A stretch of DNA of 64,000 bases from Candidatus Aenigmatarchaeota archaeon (GTDB lineage Archaea > Aenigmatarchaeota > Aenigmatarchaeia > CG10238-14 > SCSR01). The position numbers and the translations under genes were made by a program. This document shows positions 1-7,715 of the stretch, one piece after another. The notes below the pieces were generated by a model. That model saw nothing but the letters and a program-made list of their open reading frames with translations. It did no database searches and was not told the DNA's origin. Numbering within the stretch: the first letter of the stretch is position 1; every line of letters starts with the position of its first letter. The DNA lies in contig JACPJT010000004.1 in assembly GCA_016187415.1 (NCBI GenBank), forward strand, positions 17,995-81,994, in the 5' to 3' direction.

Positions 1-1
1 C

Positions 2-208
2 GCATTCTTCCCGACGACCAGCCTGCCACCTGTAATGAAATATCTGGCATACGTCAACCCTCTGACATACGGAGTTGATTTTGTCAGGTGGTCTGTCACC
101 GGCTTGAATGAGATAAGCCTTCTGGTAGACATGACTGTAGTACTTGCATTTTCTGCAGCAGTAATATTATTAGGCGGCTACACATTGGACAAATACCTGC
201 GAAAATAA
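2..208 (+). CDS. ABC-2 type transporter permease, C-terminal fragment
   Basis: The open frame enters from the left edge and stops at 206-208, leaving 68 residues. It shows the pattern of the end of an ABC-2 permease of the drug or polysaccharide export type: a PTTSLPP stretch, then YVNPLTYGVDFVRW, then one hydrophobic helix (VVLAFSAAVILLGGY) and a short basic tail. Known members form the membrane part of an ATP-driven exporter with a separate ATPase, which should lie left of the window. The following MFS gene is convergent. Confidence 0.75.
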   Translation, partial: AFFPTTSLPPVMKYLAYVNPLTYGVDFVRWSVTGLNEISLLVDMTVVLAFSAAVILLGGYTLDKYLRK

Positions 209-1384
209 TCATTTTGGCCTGAAGAATTTGAGCGACTTTCTTCCCCACAAATAAATAAGGAAAACCAAAAACGCGGACAATATGTACGGCAAGTTTATCC
301 TGTAAGTCGCAATCGCGCCCCCGACTAAAGGACCCATCACCCTTGCCAGCGACGAGAATGACTGGCTGACGCCAAGTGCAATTCCCTGTTCTTCGGGTTT
401 CGACTCAAGAGATATAAGCGACTGCACGCTTGGTCCCAACAGTCCAAATCCAAATCCGAATAGAGCCCCAGCGAATACAACCAGGTATACGGACTGCGCC
501 ATCCCAAGAAGCATATACGCCCCGCCGAAGATTACAAGACCCATTCTGATGAGCGTGCTTTCACTAAACCGCTTCAAGAGAAGCCTGATTACGAATGCCT
601 GGTTGACGAACGTGATCAGCCCTATGGTTGCAAAGTAGTAGCCGTTTTCCGCTTCCCCCCACGAAAACATCTTGTTCGAAAATACAGGGAACACGCCCTG
701 CGTAAGCGAGACGGAAAAATTTATCAGGAAGAACAAAAACAGGAGGAATGCCATATTCTTCGGCTTCAAAGTTTCTCTGATGACTTTGATGTTGAACAAT
801 TCGATTTTAATATGCCGCTGCAGCACGGTGTTGGATTCCTTGACCATCGTCAATATCAAGAAGGCGTTTATGAAGGAGAACACGAATGTCAAAAGAAACG
901 GCGCGTGCAATGAGAAATTTGCCGCCAGAAAGCCGCCGATAAAGGGACCCGCAATCAGTCCCAGGCCAAAAACAGAGCTGAATAGCGACATCAATCTGGT
1001 TCTTTCATGCGATTCTGATATATCTGCGAAATATGCCTGTGCGACAGAAATGTTGGAACCCCCTATGCCCGATAAGATTCTGCTGGCGAACAGCACCCAG
1101 ATGTTCTGCGAAAAGAAAATGAACAGGTAACCCAGAGAATTCAATACGGCGCTCACAACAAGCACGGGTTTTCTGCCGTACTTGTCGGAAAGCCTGCCCA
1201 GAATCGGCGCAAATAGGAACTGGAAAAGAGAATAAACCGAGAACAATGCGCCTATTATGAACGGATTTCCCCCGTAACTCGTGACCAAAATTGGAAATAT
1301 CGGTATGACAATTCCAAAGCCTATAAAATCGAAGAATACGGCCGACAGTATAATCCAAACCCTTTTGTCCATAACATCAACCAT
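209..1384 (-). CDS. MFS drug/metabolite exporter (TetA-like)
   Basis: A 391-residue protein with about twelve hydrophobic segments. The motif GRLSDKYGRKP at residues 63-73 is the conserved loop 2-3 signature of the major facilitator superfamily, and the N-terminal FIGFGIVIPIFPIL resembles the TetA/multidrug branch. It probably exchanges protons for a small molecule at the cytoplasmic membrane; the substrate cannot be read. The stop abuts the end of the ABC permease gene. An internal ATG at residue 6 is an alternative start. A TATA-like stretch about 25-30 nt before the first ATG suggests a leaderless message. Divergent from the RFC genes. Confidence 0.85.
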   Translation of the reverse strand: MVDVMDKRVWIILSAVFFDFIGFGIVIPIFPILVTSYGGNPFIIGALFSVYSLFQFLFAPILGRLSDKYGRKPVLVVSAVLNSLGYLFIFFSQNIWVLFASRILSGIGGSNISVAQAYFADISESHERTRLMSLFSSVFGLGLIAGPFIGGFLAANFSLHAPFLLTFVFSFINAFLILTMVKESNTVLQRHIKIELFNIKVIRETLKPKNMAFLLFLFFLINFSVSLTQGVFPVFSNKMFSWGEAENGYYFATIGLITFVNQAFVIRLLLKRFSESTLIRMGLVIFGGAYMLLGMAQSVYLVVFAGALFGFGFGLLGPSVQSLISLESKPEEQGIALGVSQSFSSLARVMGPLVGGAIATYRINLPYILSAFLVFLIYLWGRKSLKFFRPK

Positions 1385-1454
1385 TGCCCCAAAATATAAA
1401 CGCGTATATAATTCGGTGAATTAAGATTTAAAAGTCAGATGATAAAAGGATAGT
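1385..1454. promoter_or_regulatory. Divergent promoter region, MFS gene / RFC operon
   Basis: This 70-nt spacer separates two divergent genes. Reading right, a GATTTAAAAG element (about 1425-1434) lies 20-30 nt before the RFC small-subunit ATG. Reading left, AT-rich TATA-like sequence (TTATATACGCG) lies at a similar distance from the MFS start. Neither gene has an obvious Shine-Dalgarno sequence, fitting leaderless archaeal transcription. Confidence 0.5.
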
Positions 1455-2414
1455 ATGGAATTTCAAATATGGGCTGAGAAGTACAGGCCGAACAATTTAT
1501 CGGAAGTCATAAACCAGAAGCATGTTGTAGAGAGAGTGAAAGCTTTCGTGAAGGACAAGAATATCCCGCACATGCTTTTTACCGGTCCAGCTGGAACTGG
1601 CAAGACAACAACGGCGCTTGCAATAGCAAAGGAGGTATACGGCAATACTTGGAGACAAAATGTCTTAGAACTTAACGCCAGTGACGAGCGTGGTATAGAT
1701 GTTATACGTGGCAAGGTCAAGGATTTCGCACGGATGAAATCATTGGGCGAAGTTTCATGGAAGATTATTATTCTTGACGAGGCAGACGCGTTGACGCAGG
1801 AAGCGCAGCAAGCGTTAAGAAGGACGATGGAAAATTACACCAATGCCACAAGGTTCATACTCCTGTGCAACTATTCTTCGAAAATCATAGAGCCGATACA
1901 ATCGCGTTGCGCGGTATTCAGATTCGGAATCTTGTCAGACGATGACATCAAAAAATATGTGAAAAGGATTGTAGATGGAGAGGAATTGAAGATTGATGAA
2001 AAAGCCATCGGAGCATTGGTGCATCTCTCCGAGGGCGACTTGAGGAAAGTTGCCAACCTGATGCAAGCTTCTGCCGCGATGAAAGAAAAAATAACGGAAG
2101 ATGTTGTTTATGACATTGCAAGCAGGGCAAAGCCAACCGATGTGAAGGACATGCTGGAACTTGCACTGGGCGGAAAGTTCACCGATGCGAGAAAGAAGTT
2201 GCAGGAACTATTGTTGCGTCAGGGACTGTCGGGCAGCGATATCATTTCTGAAGTCCACAGACAGATTTATTCATTGGACGGCATATCCGAAGAAAGAAAA
2301 GTCCAGCTGATAGAAAAGTGCGGCGATTACGAATTTCGCATATCAGAGGGCGGGAATGAACTCATACAAATAGAATCTCTTCTGGCCAGTTTCATGACAC
2401 TTTCAAAAAAATGA
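1455..2414 (+). CDS. rfcS: Replication factor C small subunit
   Basis: A 319-residue AAA+ clamp-loader subunit, usual archaeal length. Walker A GPAGTGKT is at residues 44-51, Walker B with the RFC-box sequence LDEADAL at about 108-114, sensor 1 near LCNYSSKI, and the SRC arginine-finger motif (QSRC) near residue 150, followed by the helical collar domain. With the large subunit it loads the PCNA clamp on primed DNA using ATP. The large-subunit gene starts 5 nt after the stop, so the two form an operon. Confidence 0.97.
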   Translation: MEFQIWAEKYRPNNLSEVINQKHVVERVKAFVKDKNIPHMLFTGPAGTGKTTTALAIAKEVYGNTWRQNVLELNASDERGIDVIRGKVKDFARMKSLGEVSWKIIILDEADALTQEAQQALRRTMENYTNATRFILLCNYSSKIIEPIQSRCAVFRFGILSDDDIKKYVKRIVDGEELKIDEKAIGALVHLSEGDLRKVANLMQASAAMKEKITEDVVYDIASRAKPTDVKDMLELALGGKFTDARKKLQELLLRQGLSGSDIISEVHRQIYSLDGISEERKVQLIEKCGDYEFRISEGGNELIQIESLLASFMTLSKK

Positions 2415-2418
2415 TTTC

Positions 2419-3546
2419 ATGTGGGTCAACGAATACAAACCGAATAATCTGAGCGAGTATGTCGGGCAAAAAGAACCTGTCGATACTTTTCTAAAGTGGA
2501 TAAAGAACTGGAAGCCGGGCAAATCGCTTCTGTTCCACGGCCCTCCAGGAACCGGCAAGACATGCCTCGTGGAAACTTTCTCAAAAGAAAACAATTACGA
2601 GTTCATCGAGCTTAATGCGAGCGATTTCAGGGCCAAGCGAGACATTGAAAATGTTTTGGGGCAATCGATGAAACAGTCATCGTTATTCGGCAGGAAAAAA
2701 ATATTTCTGATAGACGAGATCGACGGCTTGGCAGGGCGCAAAGACATGGGCGGAGTAGGCGCCATAATTCAAATTATCAAGGAATCAAGGTTTCCTGTAG
2801 TGCTCACCTGCAACAATCCGTATGACGGCAGGCTCCGGACATTGAAGGAATACTGCCAGTCGGTACAGTTCAAGAAGCTGACCGTGTTTGACATAGAAAA
2901 AAAGCTGAGACAGATTGCCGATAATGAATCAGTTAAAATCGACAAGGAAATTTCGCGGCAGCTTGCGAAAAGGGCCGACGGCGATCTGCGTTCCGCAATA
3001 ATAGATTTTGAATCGATAGCATACGGCAAGAAAGACGTCAAACAAGAAAGCATGGAAATTCTCGGCTATCGGGAGAGAGAGCAATCCATATTCGATGCGA
3101 TAATGATGATTTTCAAAACCAAATCCGCACTGGCATCAAAGTTGGCCATAAATAATGTCGACAAGGATCCGGAGGAAATATTCTGGTGGATTGAGAACAA
3201 TATAGCGAATGAATATGAAGATCCGGAAGAAATCGCCAAAGCATACGACGCTCTTAGCAAGGCCGACCTGTTCAGGCAGAGAATAAAATCCAGACAGAAT
3301 TGGAAGTTTCTGGCTTACATGATTGACCTCATGACCGGCGGGGTTTCCGTGTCCAAGAAGGAGATGTACAAGAAATTCACACGATACCAGTATCCAAGCA
3401 ATATATCCATTCTAGGCGGAAGCAAATTCGAAAGAAAGGAAGAGAAGGATAAATTATTGGAATTGTCACAGAAACTGCATTGCTCTACTAGAAAGATTAG
3501 AAAAGAGTTCCTCCCGTTCCTAAGCTTGTTCAAGTATTCTGGATAG
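2419..3546 (+). CDS. rfcL: Replication factor C large subunit
   Basis: A 375-residue AAA+ protein with Walker A GPPGTGKT at 41-48 and Walker B LIDEIDGL near 97-104, the large-subunit partner of the preceding gene. It is shorter than most archaeal RFC-L proteins, which generally exceed 400 residues. Its C-terminus (ending LSLFKYSG) shows no clear QxxLxxFF-type PCNA-binding motif, so clamp contact may depend on the small subunits or on a degenerate motif. The expected SRC-type arginine finger is absent, as usual for the large subunit. Confidence 0.93.
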   Translation: MWVNEYKPNNLSEYVGQKEPVDTFLKWIKNWKPGKSLLFHGPPGTGKTCLVETFSKENNYEFIELNASDFRAKRDIENVLGQSMKQSSLFGRKKIFLIDEIDGLAGRKDMGGVGAIIQIIKESRFPVVLTCNNPYDGRLRTLKEYCQSVQFKKLTVFDIEKKLRQIADNESVKIDKEISRQLAKRADGDLRSAIIDFESIAYGKKDVKQESMEILGYREREQSIFDAIMMIFKTKSALASKLAINNVDKDPEEIFWWIENNIANEYEDPEEIAKAYDALSKADLFRQRIKSRQNWKFLAYMIDLMTGGVSVSKKEMYKKFTRYQYPSNISILGGSKFERKEEKDKLLELSQKLHCSTRKIRKEFLPFLSLFKYSG

Positions 3547-3586
3547 GACTGGAATAAAAAATGGCTGGTAGAAGTTTAAAGATTCC

Positions 3587-3844
3587 CTAGGCTTCCCGAT
3601 AGATTAACCTTTGAACGAAAAGAATAAACCAAAATGTTCCAGTTATTGTCGCCGATATCGCTGAAAAAAACAGGGATAATGTATAAAGCGAGAAAGCCAC
3701 CGCATAAAGCCCCATAAAAGTGGGTGCCGAAGTTTCTATCTTGATCAATCCCCGCTTCTCCTTGAAACCGTGGTATACTTGCGGAATTAAAGATAGCGCA
3801 AAAACCAAATTCATAATCATCATGACTATGTCTTGCCACACCAT
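3587..3844 (-). CDS. SemiSWEET/PQ-loop small membrane protein
   Basis: An 85-residue protein with three hydrophobic helices and a Pro-Gln pair in the first helix region (ALSLIPQVYHG), the hallmark of the MtN3/PQ-loop fold. SemiSWEETs dimerise to pass sugars through the membrane, but other PQ-loop proteins have other roles and the substrate is not readable. It stands alone, convergent with rfcL and downstream of the tatD gene on the same strand. A second family member occurs at 20115. Several overlapping frames here are shadows. Confidence 0.7.
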   Translation of the reverse strand: MVWQDIVMMIMNLVFALSLIPQVYHGFKEKRGLIKIETSAPTFMGLYAVAFSLYTLSLFFSAISATITGTFWFILFVQRLIYREA

Positions 3845-3914
3845 TCTTCAATATTCGATTCGTTGATTTAAAATACTTCTCATTTGAAAACTTAGAGGCT
3901 ACAAGACTGACTTA

Positions 3915-4679
3915 CTATATCTCCAGCGAGAAAAATTTAATAGTATTCTTCTCGGTCATATCAGCCACATAATTTACATCCAGTTTTTTCACCTCCGCTA
4001 TCTCCACACATGGTATCTTCACATTAGTCGGCAGCCCCTTTTCACCATTCTGTCCAAACCAAGGAGAATCAGTTTCAAGCATTATGTTCTCCAGAGGTAT
4101 ATCCCTGACTATCCTCTTATGGTTCTTACTCCTTGCTATTATCGGCCCTATCGTAACCGAGTAATTATTTTCCACGATTCTTTTCAAATGCTCGCTTTCC
4201 TTGCTCCCCCACATATGCAATAAGACATTCTTGGCGTCTTCCTGCTCCAATATTTTAAGGATGTCTTCCCATGCATCACGCGAGTGAATCACCAGCGGAA
4301 GCCGGAGTTCCTTGGAAAGTTCTATATGCTGGATGAAAAGTTCTTTCTGTTTCTCTCTCCAATTTTCTTCCTTAACCCAAAAATAATCGGCGCCAGTTTC
4401 GCCAATTCCCACTAGTTTCTTCCGGGTTTCCTTCAATCTTTCAAAATACTCGTCAACTTGTTTTGAACTAATCTCTTTTATGAATTCTGGGTGGATTGAT
4501 GCGCAAAGAAAGACGTAATTCTTATAATTCTCAATGATCTCCAACGACCTGTCAAAGTCTTTCGGATCTGCGCAAACGCTGACGATAGCTTTCAGATCTT
4601 CCTTTTTGCACTTTTCGATTACTTGATCCAAGTCATTCGCGTAAGCATTTTGTTCCAAATGGCAGTGGCTGTCTATCAT
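3915..4679 (-). CDS. tatD: TatD family metal-dependent DNase
   Basis: A 254-residue amidohydrolase-fold nuclease. The metal ligands are visible in order: IDSHCHL at the N-terminus (HxH), GIGETGADY (Glu), PLVIHSRDAW (His), NVLLHMWGS (His) and MLETDSPWF (Asp). TatD proteins are Mg-dependent 3'-5' exonucleases linked to DNA repair and degradation. The length is normal and all ligands are present. It lies 32 nt downstream of the 4-TM membrane protein gene on the same strand and may be co-transcribed. Confidence 0.9.
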   Translation of the reverse strand: MIDSHCHLEQNAYANDLDQVIEKCKKEDLKAIVSVCADPKDFDRSLEIIENYKNYVFLCASIHPEFIKEISSKQVDEYFERLKETRKKLVGIGETGADYFWVKEENWREKQKELFIQHIELSKELRLPLVIHSRDAWEDILKILEQEDAKNVLLHMWGSKESEHLKRIVENNYSVTIGPIIARSKNHKRIVRDIPLENIMLETDSPWFGQNGEKGLPTNVKIPCVEIAEVKKLDVNYVADMTEKNTIKFFSLEI

Positions 4680-4711
4680 AATGATAATCTCTCACAAAAT
4701 AAGATAAACCA

Positions 4712-5350
4712 CTAGAGGATTCTCGCCGACATCGCGACCAGCAGAATTCCGATGAAGTGGAGAACGAAAGTTATTATTATGAATTTTTTCGGATTGAACT
4801 TTACAGCTCCGAATATCGCCACGCCAATCTCATCCGGCAGCGGCGACGCGATGATGAATCCTGCAAAAGCGGGAACAATCACATGCCATATTTCAGATTT
4901 TCTTATGCCATGCCATATCCTCATCTGGAGCTCCTTCCAAAAGAACAAGGAGGAAATGGGTTTCGTAAGCGCATCGACTTCTTTTGACAGCATCTGTATT
5001 TCTTTAAACAGCCTGTCCCTTACAAGCCTGAAAATCAAATAATCGCTTATCACAGAGCCGGCCGCCCCGATCAGAGCCAATGCAACAGGATTCAAGAAAT
5101 GTCCGAGATCAAAAAACGCCACCGTAGCGGGCGCTGTTGTGAATGCGAATGTGAAGAAAAGTCCGACAATGAATGCGGAAACATATCCAAGATTGCCTAG
5201 GCTTCCGATGAATGAACTGGTTTGATTGTTTGTTAAAATAAGATATGCTGCAACCAGGCTCATCGCTATAAACAGCAGGTTCCTGTATTTTATCCGGTAC
5301 TTTTCAATTTCTTTGTATATCTCGCCGGGATACTCAGTCTTCCTTTTCAT
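4712..5350 (-). CDS. Conserved multi-pass membrane protein (paralogue of 49779)
   Basis: A 212-residue protein with a basic N-terminus and about five hydrophobic segments. The core reads GNLGYVSAFIVGLFFTFAFT, then TAPATVAFF, NPVALALIGAAGSVISDYLI, and a cytoplasmic stretch with KEVDAL. The gene at 49779-50420 encodes a clear paralogue with the same order of motifs, including the ALIGAAG sequence and a late PTE/PDE-containing helix. The glycine-rich small-residue helices recall small SNARE-associated/VTT-like membrane proteins, but I do not assign a function. Divergent spacing to S8e suggests its own promoter. Confidence 0.7.
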   Translation of the reverse strand: MKRKTEYPGEIYKEIEKYRIKYRNLLFIAMSLVAAYLILTNNQTSSFIGSLGNLGYVSAFIVGLFFTFAFTTAPATVAFFDLGHFLNPVALALIGAAGSVISDYLIFRLVRDRLFKEIQMLSKEVDALTKPISSLFFWKELQMRIWHGIRKSEIWHVIVPAFAGFIIASPLPDEIGVAIFGAVKFNPKKFIIITFVLHFIGILLVAMSARIL

Positions 5351-5387
5351 GAACTAATTTAGCCGTTGTTAGAAATAAGAATTCGTA

Positions 5388-5768
5388 TTATTCGATTAGA
5401 ACCGCATTAGCTGTGCCATGCTGGCTAGGCCGTGATGTTATCCTTGCTTTGCCCAATTCCGTATTGACTATGGCACCTCTTGTTATTACCTTTCTTCGCG
5501 CCAAATCGGGGTTGGCGGGATTCGTTATGACATCAAGAATCTTTGCCTTTTTGCAGGTTTTATTTTTTTGATTAAGAACATTGACATATGACAATGAAAT
5601 CAATTTAACTTTCTCACTGCCTCCTTTAGACTTGACAGTTTTCCTTTTTTCCTCGCCTATAGTCGGATATACAGGATAGCCGCCAAGTTCGTATTTCTTC
5701 TTTTTCCTGGCTAAATGTATTCTTCCGCCAGTGGGTTTTTTACCTGATTCGCCTTGCCATACTGACAT
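5388..5768 (-). CDS. rps8e: 30S ribosomal protein S8e
   Basis: A 126-residue archaeal/eukaryotic S8e protein. It begins SVWQGESGKKPTGGR, has the basic KKKKYELGG segment, and ends with TRGAIVNTELGKARITSRPS, all typical. It binds 16S rRNA in the small subunit. It is a single gene outside the ribosomal operon, transcribed leftwards from the AT-rich spacer shared with the Sm-like gene. Confidence 0.95.
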   Translation of the reverse strand: MSVWQGESGKKPTGGRIHLARKKKKYELGGYPVYPTIGEEKRKTVKSKGGSEKVKLISLSYVNVLNQKNKTCKKAKILDVITNPANPDLARRKVITRGAIVNTELGKARITSRPSQHGTANAVLIE

Positions 5769-5911
5769 AACAATCTTAAAACTATGATGATTTTGTGTTT
5801 ATAAATTTAATTAGAATTCAGCACAATTGTATAATTCCCGATTACTTCTCGATCTACTGTGTGGGTCGGCATATGTTTTTATATTTATAGTACATAATAG
5901 AATGAGTAAGA
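5769..5911. promoter_or_regulatory. Divergent promoter region, S8e / Sm-like gene
   Basis: A 143-nt spacer between divergent genes. A rightward TTTTTATATTTA element at about 5876-5887 lies 25-36 nt before the Sm-like ATG. Leftwards, AATTTATAAACA lies 25-35 nt before the S8e ATG. Both look like archaeal TATA boxes of leaderless or short-leader genes. No structured RNA was recognised. Confidence 0.5.
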
Positions 5912-6130
5912 ATGTCAGATAGACCGATTGATGTCCTGGATAGAGCCAAGGGCAAAAAAGTAATGATAAAGTTGAAGAACGGCGAAGAGATAAGCGGAGT
6001 TCTAAAAGCACTTGACCTTCACTTGAATCTCTGGCTTGAAGAAGCAGAAGTTCAGAAAAACGAATTGAAGATCAGACTGGGCAGCGTTCTTGTTCGAGGG
6101 GACACGATAGTTTATGCCTCTCCTGGTTAA
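5912..6130 (+). CDS. Sm-like RNA-binding protein (SmAP/Lsm)
   Basis: A 72-residue protein with both Sm motifs: Sm1 across KKVMIKLKNGEEISGVL and the DLHLNLWLEEA segment, and Sm2 as LVRGDTIVYAS. Archaeal SmAPs form heptameric rings that bind U-rich RNA. In many archaea this gene precedes L37e; here the next gene is sepF, 45 nt downstream with its own TATA-like element. Confidence 0.93.
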   Translation: MSDRPIDVLDRAKGKKVMIKLKNGEEISGVLKALDLHLNLWLEEAEVQKNELKIRLGSVLVRGDTIVYASPG

Positions 6131-6175
6131 GGCTATATTTAAATTTGCAAGGACAATTAATTTATAGGTGGCAAA

Positions 6176-6517
6176 ATGGGTATTTTCGACGCTTTTAAAA
6201 ACTTGGGTGGCAAGAAGCCATCGGAAGATGCTGTTGAGTTTCCTGAAGAGGGCGAACCCAAAGAAAAGTTGACAGTCAGGATAGAAAGCGTGAATGGTTT
6301 GGGCGATGTCGAGAGAATAGCCGCTTATGTAAGACAAGGCAATGTCGTTTTGATAAAATTAAGAGAACTCCAGAAAAAAGATGTCGGGCTTTTCCAAACT
6401 TCGTTGCAGAAGATGAAAAGACTGTCATCCCAGTTCAATTGGGATATCGTTGCATTGCCAGAGGGTTATGTGATAATCACTCCGAATTTTGTGAGAATCG
6501 AGAGACCTGAAGCTTAA
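6176..6517 (+). CDS. sepF: SepF-like cell division protein
   Basis: A 113-residue archaeal SepF (DUF552). The N-terminal MGIFDAFKNLG is the amphipathic membrane-targeting helix. After an acidic linker, the SepF domain (about 33-113) shows ERIAAYVRQGNVVLIKLREL and a final GYVIITPNFVRIE. Archaeal SepF tethers FtsZ to the membrane. A GGTGG ribosome-binding site lies just before the ATG. No ftsZ is in the window. Confidence 0.88.
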   Translation: MGIFDAFKNLGGKKPSEDAVEFPEEGEPKEKLTVRIESVNGLGDVERIAAYVRQGNVVLIKLRELQKKDVGLFQTSLQKMKRLSSQFNWDIVALPEGYVIITPNFVRIERPEA

Positions 6518-6538
6518 ATTGAGATTGGGTACGGATTC

Positions 6539-7642
6539 TTAGAACGGTCTCTGGTTTCTTCTCTGTTCAAAAAGACTTGATATGTTTCCGGTCTTGTTCA
6601 TTATGTCCTGATAGAACATTTCGATCTCATTCTCGTCCAGCTTAGCCCTTTGGTCGGCTTCAATCAATACCGACGGTATGCCGTAATTTGAATGCCCCAC
6701 CATTTTCAGCAGTATGGAAGAAATGAAATCAGCCTTGTCGGCAACGCCCTTGTCGCCAAGGAAGTCAACCCTGATCGGCCTGTCGAATTCCACAGTCTTC
6801 AGATAAAATGTGAATATCTTGTCCTTGACTTCAAATTCCCTGAGTATGGGGTGCTGCGAAGTCTTGGAAGAATAAGGAAATACAAAACTTCTTTCGCCTT
6901 TTTCCAGCACATACGATAACAGGTTGGAGTCTTTCGTTTTTGTCAATACTATCTTCATTTCCGGCGGAATGTTGGGATTAAAGCGCGCCAAGAAAATGTC
7001 ATTCAGCATCTCGCAGAATCTCGTGCCCCTGCTGTCTTCAACCACGCCAGCCAATAGAGTTTTCTTTAACTTGATGACCTCGAACAGTTCCGTGTAAGCG
7101 CCAATCATGCGCCTGTAATTCTCGCTGAGCAGGGATCCTTTCTCAGGAACGAAAGTATAATGCGGTATCACAGACCCGTGCAAGAGCAGTATATCCGGTT
7201 CGAACTTTTCCACAGTTTCCCTCGCAGTAGTTATTTCCTTTATCTGCCTCTCGATATTGGAGTTTATTTCAAACTCAATGTCATTGAATGGGTCCATTAT
7301 CGTCCTTGGCTCTATGGCAGGAATGGAACTGGGATAATAATCCGTGGATACGAGCTTGTCAGATTCGTAAGAGAAGATAACACCGACTGCTTTCAATAGC
7401 ATCAGGTCAATACCGTGGAAAGATTTCTTCAAGAGTCCGCCGTCAATTCCCGCAACCTTGAAGCTATGAGCATCTGTTTCAGGAATCCGAACAATCAATT
7501 TGTTTTCCAGAATCTCCTCAGTCAATTCCAAGTCGGTCAAAGAACTGGATTCCCTCAGGAAGTTTCCTATGTTCTTTCTCTGCCTTTCCATCTCGCCAAC
7601 AATCTTGGCAAGGTTCTCTGTCAATTCAATGAAATCTTTCAC
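6539..7642 (-). CDS. nurA: NurA-domain 5'-3' nuclease
   Basis: A 367-residue protein with the NurA signature: the first metal-binding Asp in VAGIDGG (Asp67), the LLLHGSV segment near the centre, and a late conserved region with DKGVADKADFIS and GIPSVLIEADQRAK. NurA works with the HerA helicase to resect DNA ends. No herA, rad50 or mre11 lies in the window, so the usual operon is broken up. It is convergent with sepF and divergent from purB. Confidence 0.82.
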   Translation of the reverse strand: MKDFIELTENLAKIVGEMERQRKNIGNFLRESSSLTDLELTEEILENKLIVRIPETDAHSFKVAGIDGGLLKKSFHGIDLMLLKAVGVIFSYESDKLVSTDYYPSSIPAIEPRTIMDPFNDIEFEINSNIERQIKEITTARETVEKFEPDILLLHGSVIPHYTFVPEKGSLLSENYRRMIGAYTELFEVIKLKKTLLAGVVEDSRGTRFCEMLNDIFLARFNPNIPPEMKIVLTKTKDSNLLSYVLEKGERSFVFPYSSKTSQHPILREFEVKDKIFTFYLKTVEFDRPIRVDFLGDKGVADKADFISSILLKMVGHSNYGIPSVLIEADQRAKLDENEIEMFYQDIMNKTGNISSLFEQRRNQRPF

Positions 7643-7715
7643 AAGAACTATTTAGAATTTAAATCTTTTTAAGATGCAATTCAACCTTTTAAGTTTTTCT
7701 GACTATAGTTAACCA

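Noticed and set aside
672-1130. 152-codon frame on the plus strand opposite the MFS gene
   Set aside because: Lies entirely within a strong MFS coding region and its composition is that of a reversed membrane-protein gene.
3576-3851. Alternative 91-codon frame over the SemiSWEET gene
   Set aside because: The frame at 3587-3844 has the PQ motif and three helices; the alternative has neither.
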